Below are positions 9,579 through 14,573 of a stretch of 14,573 nucleotides of DNA, piece by piece. The first letter of the stretch is position 1. Every line of letters begins with the position of its first letter. Source of the stretch: Deltaproteobacteria bacterium (GTDB taxonomy: Bacteria; Myxococcota_A; Bradymonadia; UBA7976; VGTA01); contig VGTA01000018.1 of NCBI GenBank assembly GCA_016874875.1, forward strand, positions 1-14,573, given 5' to 3'. A program made the position numbers and the translations under genes. The notes beneath the pieces are model-generated. The model saw only the letters and a list, made by a program, of their open reading frames with translations, made no database searches and was not told where the DNA came from.

Positions 9579-9604
9579 ATTTTAGGGCTTTCGTGGGGAG
9601 GTCA
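9579..9604 (-). promoter_or_regulatory. Candidate promoter for the VWA/TPR operon
   Basis: On the minus strand TAAAAT (9584-9579) is a good -10-like hexamer. The best upstream match is CTGACC, with a short 15-nt spacer. Transcription from here would put the 12-bp array in the leader. The -35 match and spacing are poor, so this is tentative. Confidence 0.25.
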
Positions 9605-9619
9605 GGGGCGCCGAGAGCG

Positions 9620-9648
9620 TTGATTCCCGACCAAATCTTTAATAAATG
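9620..9648 (+). promoter_or_regulatory. Candidate promoter for the lipoprotein genes A-B-C
   Basis: TTGATT (9620-9625), a 17-nt spacer, then TAAATG (9643-9648) in the AT-rich island. The -35 is fair but the -10 is weak. An overlapping ATTTATTAAAG could serve the minus strand instead. Confidence 0.2.
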
Positions 9649-9826
9649 CCCTGCTCGTGTACTTGAGCGGGCGCTCTAAAGCGCAGTGAAAAAATTTGCA
9701 CTCAGCCCCTCTATCTGTTTCAGCGTGAGGGAGATTTGGTCTACTCTCGCGCTCCTATCTTGCGCGCGCAGAGCGCGTCGCGTGATCACTCGCACTCACT
9801 CGCACTCACTCCTCATGATCTCGGGC

Positions 9827-9832
9827 AAGGAG
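9827..9832 (+). promoter_or_regulatory. Ribosome-binding site for lipoprotein A
   Basis: AAGGAG, 12 nt before the ATG at 9845. The spacing is longer than usual. No better site precedes the in-frame ATG at 9815 or the GTG at 9686, so 9845 is the best-supported start. Confidence 0.45.
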
Positions 9833-9844
9833 CACTTGAAGCCT

Positions 9845-12043
9845 ATGTGGACACCCTCTCAAGAAGAGACATCTCAGCGCTGGGGCAGCGCGCGGCGGGC
9901 GGGGGGGGGCGCGGGCGGAGGATTCTGGGCGCTGCTGTCATGCGCCTCGCTCTCGTGGGCGGCGCTCGGGTGCGACAGCGACGGGCTCAAGACCTCGTCT
10001 TCTCCCGACTACGTGGTGCGCCCTCAGCAGGAGTTCCGGTTCGCCACGGTGGTGGTGGGGCGCGCGACGGTGAAGGAGGTGGAGATCGAGAACACGGGCT
10101 CCGTGGAGCTCTTGATCTCCAACATGATCGTGCAGACCAACATGAGCGGCGTGCCGGGCGAGGGGCAGCCGCAGGAGTTCGCGGTGGCGTATCAGCTGCC
10201 GGGGGCGGAGGCGTTTGAGGAGGTGGCGTTCGTGGAGAGCTCGTCGGGCGACACCGTGGACGTCCCCTCGCCGCTCGTGGTGCCGCCCGGGGAGATCATG
10301 CGCGTGCGCGTGACCTACTCGCCCCTCGATGAGGTGCTCGACAGCGGCGCCCTGTACCTGAACACGAACGTGATCGACAACGCCAACCCCGAGCGCGCGC
10401 GCATCGACCTGCCCATCATCGTGACGGGCGGCGACGCGCAGCTCCTGGTGAATCCCTCGCGCCTCGATTTTGACGTGGTGCCCGCGGGCGAGGAGCGCGT
10501 GCTGTCGCTGAACGTGCGCAACGTGGGCGCGCGGGTGCTCAAGATCACAGACGTGCGCGTGGACGGCTCTCAGGACTTTACGCCCCTCATCAACGGCCGC
10601 GACCCGCGCCGCCAGCCGGAGCTGCTCGTGGACCCCGACGGCGACGGGCTGCCCGGCATCTCGCCGTTTGACCCCGACGCGGAGGGCAGCGACGGCGTGG
10701 TGCTCGAGGTGCGCTACCTGCCCCCCGTGGCGGGCCCCGACAGCGCCATCCTGGTCATCAGCAGCAACGCCGTGGACACGCCGGAGCTCCCCGTGGAGCT
10801 GCTCGCCAACTCGCGCAACCCCTGCCTCAACGTGCTGCCCGAGGCCCTCGAGTTCCCCGGCAGCCTCGTGAGCCGCACCGACTCGCGCGACGTGCTCATC
10901 GAGAGCTGCGGCGGCGCCACGCTCGAGGTGACGGAGATGTTCATCGAGGGCGACGCAGAGGGCGTGTTTGCGCTTGAGGGCGAGCTGACCCTGCCCCTGC
11001 AGCTGCCGGCGGCGCCGCCGCAGGGGATTCGCCCCAGCCAGGCGCTGCCCGTGGCGTTCTCGCCGCGCGAGCAGAAGATCTACAACGCCACGCTGGTGCT
11101 GGTGAGCAACGACCCGGTGGCGCCTGAGCGCCGCGTGAGTCTGCTCGGGCGCGGCGCCGAGAACATCTGCCCGCAGGCGCGCGCGTCGCAGGACGAGTAC
11201 TACGTGCTGCCCCTCGACACCATCGTGCTCGACGGCACGCTCTCGGTGGACCAGGACGGCCCCAACAACCTCCCCGAGGAGTACGAGTGGGTGATCACGG
11301 CGCGCCCTGAGGGGTCCGTGTCGCAGCCCGTGGAGCGCTTCACCAACCCGCAGCAGCCCTCCGAGGGCGGGCGCGCCGACGACCGCGCCACGCCGACGGC
11401 GCTGTTCTTTGTGGACCTGCCCGGCTACTACACGGCGGAGCTGCGCGTGCGCGACCAGTTCGGGCTCGACTCGGTGGCCTGCCGCAACCCGGCGGTGGTG
11501 ACGGTGGTGGCGCGCCCCGACGAGGCGATTCAGGTGCAGCTCTCGTGGGCGTCCACCACGGAGGAGGACATCGCGCGCGCCCGCGCCGCTGACCTCGACG
11601 TGCACATGCTCCACCCCAGCGCCTCGGGCTGGTTCAGCCGCCCCTACGACTGCTACTTCAACAACCCCACCCCCGACTGGGGTCAGCTCGACAACCCGCA
11701 GGACGACCCCTTCCTCGACCTCGACGATTTTAGCAGCGACGGCCCCGAGAACCTGACGCTGGCGGTGCCCGAGAACACCGAGGTGCTCGGCGGGGAGTAC
11801 GTGGTGGGGGTGGACTACTATCGCCAGACGGACCGCGTGGACGGCTACGTCTATGGGCCCACGCGCGCCTTTGTGCGCGTGTTCATCAACGGCGACCTCG
11901 CCTGGGACTACACGGCGGACGGGGGGCAGGGCTACAAGATGATGCAGGGGGAGGGCCACTTCTGGGAGGCGGCGAGCATCTCTTGGCCGGCGGGGGTGGT
12001 GACGACGCGCGACCTGTACTATGAGGAGCGCCCGGGGAACTGA
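9845..12043 (+). CDS. Large lipoprotein A with ASH-like, PKD-like and YfaP-like domains
   Basis: A 732-aa protein read from ATG 9845; the frame is open from 9686. Residues 1-42 are a lipoprotein signal with an Arg/Gly-rich n-region, a core (FWALLSCASLSWAALG) and Cys43 followed by Asp44. Domain 1 (about 57-190), domain 2 (about 200-320, LLVNPSRLDFDVVPAGEE) and domain 3 (about 325-435, LNVLPEALEF) are choice-of-anchor D/ASH-type beta domains with the V..I.N.G...L.I pattern. Domain 2 carries an acidic DPDGDG insert at 263-268. A PKD-like domain follows (about 440-558, DTIVLDGTLS ... ALFFVDLPGYYTAELRV). The end, about 559-732, resembles YfaP/DUF2135: LDVHMLHP, CYFNNPTPDWG, LDLDDF, DGPEN. It ends RPGN. 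It is the first of three tandem paralogs, divergent from the TPR operon, and is probably an anchored envelope or surface protein. The function is unknown. Confidence 0.85.
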   Translation: MWTPSQEETSQRWGSARRAGGGAGGGFWALLSCASLSWAALGCDSDGLKTSSSPDYVVRPQQEFRFATVVVGRATVKEVEIENTGSVELLISNMIVQTNMSGVPGEGQPQEFAVAYQLPGAEAFEEVAFVESSSGDTVDVPSPLVVPPGEIMRVRVTYSPLDEVLDSGALYLNTNVIDNANPERARIDLPIIVTGGDAQLLVNPSRLDFDVVPAGEERVLSLNVRNVGARVLKITDVRVDGSQDFTPLINGRDPRRQPELLVDPDGDGLPGISPFDPDAEGSDGVVLEVRYLPPVAGPDSAILVISSNAVDTPELPVELLANSRNPCLNVLPEALEFPGSLVSRTDSRDVLIESCGGATLEVTEMFIEGDAEGVFALEGELTLPLQLPAAPPQGIRPSQALPVAFSPREQKIYNATLVLVSNDPVAPERRVSLLGRGAENICPQARASQDEYYVLPLDTIVLDGTLSVDQDGPNNLPEEYEWVITARPEGSVSQPVERFTNPQQPSEGGRADDRATPTALFFVDLPGYYTAELRVRDQFGLDSVACRNPAVVTVVARPDEAIQVQLSWASTTEEDIARARAADLDVHMLHPSASGWFSRPYDCYFNNPTPDWGQLDNPQDDPFLDLDDFSSDGPENLTLAVPENTEVLGGEYVVGVDYYRQTDRVDGYVYGPTRAFVRVFINGDLAWDYTADGGQGYKMMQGEGHFWEAASISWPAGVVTTRDLYYEERPGN
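9901..9909 (+). repeat. G9 homopolymer in the signal sequence of lipoprotein A
   Basis: Nine G in a row within codons 19-22 (Ala-Gly-Gly-Gly), between the start codon and the hydrophobic core. A one-base slip would shift frame before the lipidated Cys. Confidence 0.85.
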
Positions 12044-12059
12044 GCGCCGCCGCCCGCCG

Positions 12060-12097
12060 CGCGCCGCGCGGCGCGGCGGGGGAGGCCGCTCCCCCGC
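12060..12097 (+). other. GC hairpins between lipoprotein genes A and B
   Basis: A 16-bp perfect palindrome, CGCGCCGCGCGGCGCG (12060-12075), is followed at once by a perfect 9-bp stem: GCGGGGGAG (12076-12084) and CTCCCCCGC (12089-12097) with loop GCCG. No T-run follows, so it is not a classic intrinsic terminator. It could stabilise the upstream mRNA end, cause partial termination, or set expression of B relative to A. Confidence 0.55.
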
Positions 12098-12149
12098 CCC
12101 CCTCCTCCCTCGCGCTGCGGCGCGGGGGACCTCTGCCTCTGAGCTTGTG

Positions 12150-12154
12150 AGGAG
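12150..12154 (+). promoter_or_regulatory. Ribosome-binding site for lipoprotein B
   Basis: AGGAG, 6 nt before the ATG at 12161. It fixes the start even though this makes the signal peptide unusually long. Confidence 0.65.
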
Positions 12155-12160
12155 CTGCTG

Positions 12161-14356
12161 ATGTTTGGACTCCACTCGCCGCCCGCGGCCACGCCCGCGC
12201 CGCGCCGCGCCGCCGGCCTCCCCTCCCTCGGCGCCGCGGCGCCCTCGGCGCCCTCGGCGCCCTCGGCGCCGTTGCGCTCTCGCGCGCGAGCGTGGCGCGC
12301 CGCTCTCGCGCCGCTCGCTGAGCGCCTCGCCGCCGTGGGCCTCGCCGCCGTGGGCCTCGCCGCCGTGGGCCTCGCCGCCGTGGGCTGCGACGCGGACGGC
12401 GTGAAGACCTCGCAGAGCGGCCTGCTCTTGGTCACCCCCGAGACCGTCACCTTCCCCGTGCTCGGCGCCGGGCAGGAGCAGACGCGGCCGCTGACGCTCG
12501 AGAACATCGGCAGCGCCGACGTGCTGATCAGCGCGGTGGCGGTGGAGCAGCCGCGCGCGCTCTTTCGGGTGAGTCGCGAGGGGGAGGAGGGCGGCGTGGA
12601 GGGCCTCACGCTGCCCGCGGGGGGGGCGCCGCTGCGCTTGATGGTCACGTACGCCGCCGACGGGCAGCCGCTGCGCGGCGACGAGGCGCTCGTGCTCCGC
12701 ACCAACGTGCGGAGTCAGGGCGACCTGCGGGTGCCCCTCCGCACCAGCGACGCCCGCCCCGAGCTCATCGCCTCGCCGAGCGCCCTCACGTTCGAGTCCC
12801 TCGACGTGGGGGAGGAGGCGGTGGAGCGGACGACGCTGCGCAACGTGGGGTCCGCGCCGCTGTCGATCTCGGCGCTGACGCTCACGGGGGAGTTCTTCAC
12901 CGCCACCCTCGAGGGCGGGGCGCGCGACGGCGAGACGATCGCGCCGGGGGAGTCGCTGGCGTTGGCGCTGGCGGAATCGGAGGCGCAGGTGGTGGCGGTG
13001 CGCTACGCGCCGCTGCAGGCGCGCGTGGCGTCGGGGGCGCTGCAGGTGGTGAGCGACGACCCGATCTCGCCCAACCTGCTCATCCCCATCGCGGCGCGCG
13101 GGGCGGCGCCGTGCATTCAAGTGACGCCGGACTTTGTGGAGTTCGGCGCGGGTCTCCTCCTGGAGTCGCGGGCGCAGGAGACGCCCAACGTGCGCCGCCT
13201 GCTCGTGGAGAGCTGCGGGGGGAGCGAGCTGAAGGTGACGCGCGCGGAGTTTGAGGGGGAGGCGTTTGGGTGGGCGGAGGAGCCCGCGCTGTCGCCCGAG
13301 GGCCTGCTCGTGCAGCTCCCCGGGGCGGCGCCGGAGAGCCCGTTCCCGACGGCGGAGCTGGCGGTGGGGTTTTGGCCGAGCGCCGAGATGAGCTACGGCG
13401 GGCGCCTCAAGCTCTACACCAACACCAGCCTCGAGCCGCTGGTGGTGGACCTCTTTGGGCTCGGCGTGGCCAACGCCTGCCCCGTGCCCGCCGCCACGCT
13501 CGACCGCTACGACGTGGCCCCCCTCGACGTGATCACCCTCGACGGGTCGCCCTCGTCCGACCCCGGGGGCGAGGTGCGCCGCTGGGTGTGGGCGGTGGTG
13601 GAGCGCCCGAGCGGGAGCGTGAGTCGGGTGGTGGAGTCGTTCACCAGCCCCGTGGAGCCCGCGGCGGGCGGGGAGCCGGACGACGAGCTCACGCCGCGCG
13701 CGCTCTTCTTTGTGGACCTCGCCGGCCGCTACACCCTCGAGCTGCGCGTCTTTGACAACCTCGGGCAGGAGAGCTGCGCGCCGCGCGCCACGGCGCTGGT
13801 GGAGGTGGAGGCGGTGCCGCAGAAGGACCTGCACATCCAGCTGGTGTGGGCGACGCCGGCGGACCCCGACGAGACGGACGACAAGGGCACCGACGTCGAC
13901 CTCCACTTGAAGCACCAGACCGCTGGGGCGGCGTGGGGCGGCGCCGCGGGGGTGTGGGACTGCTATTTCCGCAACAAGGCTCCCGACTGGGGCGCTGTGG
14001 GCGACTTCCTCGATGACCCCTCCCTCGACATCGACGATATCAACGGCGCGGGCCCCGAGAACGTCAACCTCAACCGCCCCGAGGTGGGCGTGACCTATGA
14101 GGTGGGGGCGCTCTACTTTCGCGCGGAGAGCACCTTTGGGGAGGCGGGGCGCGACCCGCGCATTGAGCACCAGAGCTACGTGACCACGCGCGTGTTCGCG
14201 CGCGGCGAGCTGGTGGCGGAGCTGGTGGACCGCGAGCTCAGCGCCGTCAATCAGCTCTGGCACGCGCTGAGCGTCACCTGGTGCGCCGACGAGGCGCGCT
14301 GCCCCGAGATCACCCCGCAGGACCGCGTCTACGAGGACGACGAGTACGGCAACTGA
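12161..14356 (+). CDS. Large lipoprotein B, paralog of A
   Basis: A 731-aa protein with a good ribosome-binding site and no other Met before the signal core. The leader is long (75 residues): a Pro/Ala/Arg-rich region with (SAP)n, then (LAAVG)4 leading straight into Cys76 and Asp77. The lipobox AVGC is good. ASH-like domains begin near 86 (LLLVTPETVTFPVLGAGQEQ), 198 (LIASPSALTFESLDVGEE) and 316 (CIQVTPDFVEFG). A PKD-like domain spans about 437-553 (DVITLDGSPSSDPGG ... ALFFVDLAGRYTLELRV). The YfaP/DUF2135-like end, about 554-731, has DVDLHLKH, WDCYFRNKAPDWG, LDIDDI, GPEN. Domain order and motifs copy lipoprotein A throughout, including an ending in GN, but the DPDGDG insert of A is absent. It is probably co-transcribed with A (117-nt gap) and C (36-nt gap). 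The function is unknown. Confidence 0.87.
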   Translation: MFGLHSPPAATPAPRRAAGLPSLGAAAPSAPSAPSAPLRSRARAWRAALAPLAERLAAVGLAAVGLAAVGLAAVGCDADGVKTSQSGLLLVTPETVTFPVLGAGQEQTRPLTLENIGSADVLISAVAVEQPRALFRVSREGEEGGVEGLTLPAGGAPLRLMVTYAADGQPLRGDEALVLRTNVRSQGDLRVPLRTSDARPELIASPSALTFESLDVGEEAVERTTLRNVGSAPLSISALTLTGEFFTATLEGGARDGETIAPGESLALALAESEAQVVAVRYAPLQARVASGALQVVSDDPISPNLLIPIAARGAAPCIQVTPDFVEFGAGLLLESRAQETPNVRRLLVESCGGSELKVTRAEFEGEAFGWAEEPALSPEGLLVQLPGAAPESPFPTAELAVGFWPSAEMSYGGRLKLYTNTSLEPLVVDLFGLGVANACPVPAATLDRYDVAPLDVITLDGSPSSDPGGEVRRWVWAVVERPSGSVSRVVESFTSPVEPAAGGEPDDELTPRALFFVDLAGRYTLELRVFDNLGQESCAPRATALVEVEAVPQKDLHIQLVWATPADPDETDDKGTDVDLHLKHQTAGAAWGGAAGVWDCYFRNKAPDWGAVGDFLDDPSLDIDDINGAGPENVNLNRPEVGVTYEVGALYFRAESTFGEAGRDPRIEHQSYVTTRVFARGELVAELVDRELSAVNQLWHALSVTWCADEARCPEITPQDRVYEDDEYGN
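12241..12267 (+). repeat. 9-bp tandem repeat encoding (APS)n in the B leader
   Basis: GCCCTCGGC occurs three times in perfect tandem, giving the Ala-Pro-Ser repeat of the long n-region of lipoprotein B. Confidence 0.85.
12326..12385 (+). repeat. 15-bp tandem repeat encoding the whole lipoprotein signal core (LAAVG)4
   Basis: Four identical 15-bp copies of CTCGCCGCCGTGGGC at 12326-12340, 12341-12355, 12356-12370 and 12371-12385 encode residues 56-75 of lipoprotein B. The next codon, TGC, is the lipidated Cys. Every unit ends in AVG, so each could act as the lipobox if followed by Cys. Confidence 0.95.
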
Positions 14357-14379
14357 CCGCGTCAGGTCCACACGCACAC

Positions 14380-14384
14380 AGGAG
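14380..14384 (+). promoter_or_regulatory. Ribosome-binding site for lipoprotein C
   Basis: AGGAG, 8 nt before the ATG at 14393, supporting the start of the partial gene at the right edge. Confidence 0.6.
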
Positions 14385-14392
14385 CGCACGCT

Positions 14393-14573
14393 ATGAACCT
14401 CATCACCCGCCTCGCGGGCCCATCTCCCCTCCCCCTCCTGCTCGCCGTCGCGTGCGGGCTCGGCATCGGGCTCGCGCAGGGGTGTGACAGCGGCGGCGGC
14501 GGCCTGCGCGCGGCGGGGGACCCGTCGCTGCTAGTGCTGCCCGACCCCGTGGTCTTTAACGCGGCGCCCATCG
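14393..14573 (+). CDS. Lipoprotein C, third paralog (5' end only, cut by the window edge)
   Basis: The first 60 codons are present and run off the right end of the window. Residues 1-33 form a lipoprotein signal: n-region MNLITRLAGP, a long Leu/Ala/Gly core, LAQG before Cys34. Asp35 follows, giving Cys-Asp-Ser as in lipoprotein A. After a Gly-rich spacer the text LLVLPDPVVFNAAPI matches the first ASH-like strands of B (LLLVTPETVTF). I infer a third tandem copy with the same plan, but only the signal and the first strands can be seen. It lies 36 nt after the stop of B, so it is probably in the same transcript. Confidence 0.75.
   Translation, partial: MNLITRLAGPSPLPLLLAVACGLGIGLAQGCDSGGGGLRAAGDPSLLVLPDPVVFNAAPI

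Larger units (their letters stand above)
9465..9844. other. Divergent intergenic region with repeats and candidate promoters
   Basis: This 380-nt region separates the divergently transcribed operon and lipoprotein genes. From the minus-gene side it holds a ribosome-binding site (9474-9478), a 12-bp repeat array (9481-9540), a G/C segment with CTCTCGCGGCGA and CCTCGCGGCGAG, then an AT-rich island (about 9576-9725) likely to carry promoters for both directions. A 10-bp repeat ACTCGCACTC lies twice at 9788-9807. An open frame from a GTG at 9686 runs into lipoprotein A but has no ribosome-binding site and no early hydrophobic core. Confidence 0.6.

Noticed and set aside
9686..9844. GTG at 9686 and ATG at 9815 as starts of lipoprotein A
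   Set aside because: There is no ribosome-binding site near either. They would place 43-53 extra residues before an already complete lipoprotein signal, and the segment overlaps the likely promoter region.
9938..14389. A 1483-codon open frame antisense to lipoproteins A and B
   Set aside because: It is Arg/His/Gly/Ala-rich with no domain pattern and no ribosome-binding site. The plus-strand frames have clear signal peptides, domains and paralogy. Long antisense frames are expected when the third codon position is nearly all G/C.

Overview
The window is very GC-rich DNA (about 70 % by eye). Coding sequence fills all but roughly 0.9 kb. The gene content is envelope proteins only: tetratricopeptide-repeat (TPR) proteins, a small outer-membrane beta-barrel, a VWA lipoprotein, and tandem lipoproteins with 'choice-of-anchor D'/ASH-like beta domains, PKD-like domains and YfaP/DUF2135-like C-termini. 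This mix and composition suggest a Myxococcota-type (former deltaproteobacterial) bacterium. No ribosomal RNA or other taxonomic marker is present, so the assignment is inference.

Layout. Bases 1-274 are a non-coding tail with short tandem repeats and a weak candidate terminator. From 9464 down to 275 runs a minus-strand operon of five genes, in order of transcription: VWA-domain lipoprotein (8136-9464), beta-barrel protein (7318-8046), 646-aa TPR/coiled-coil protein (5352-7292), 1188-aa TPR protein (1789-5355), and 505-aa TPR lipoprotein (275-1792). The last three are tightly coupled, with two GTGA stop/start overlaps. A repeat-rich divergent intergenic region (9465-9844) separates it from a plus-strand run of three paralogous lipoproteins: A (9845-12043), B (12161-14356) and C (14393 to the right edge, partial).

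How they may work together. The order barrel - TPR - very large TPR - TPR lipoprotein, with these sizes, matches what I remember of the Myxococcus gltB/C-D-E and nfsB-C-D-E genes. Those encode the periplasmic and outer-membrane part of the gliding (Glt) and spore-coat (Nfs) machines. I therefore read the operon as a Glt/Nfs-like trans-envelope complex with an extra VWA lipoprotein at its head, divergently linked to a family of large lipoproteins that may be its surface cargo or partners. No motor gene (AglRQS-like) or GltG/I/J-like inner-membrane gene lies in the window, so gliding itself cannot be inferred.

The most unusual feature is the density of slippage-prone repeats at gene 5' ends. 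A (GA)12 tract lies next to the start of the 1188-aa gene. C8 and G9 runs lie in the leaders of two lipoprotein genes. Several signal-peptide cores are built from perfect 6-, 9- or 15-bp tandem repeats. This looks like a contingency-locus arrangement in an envelope machine and is the best candidate here for something undescribed.
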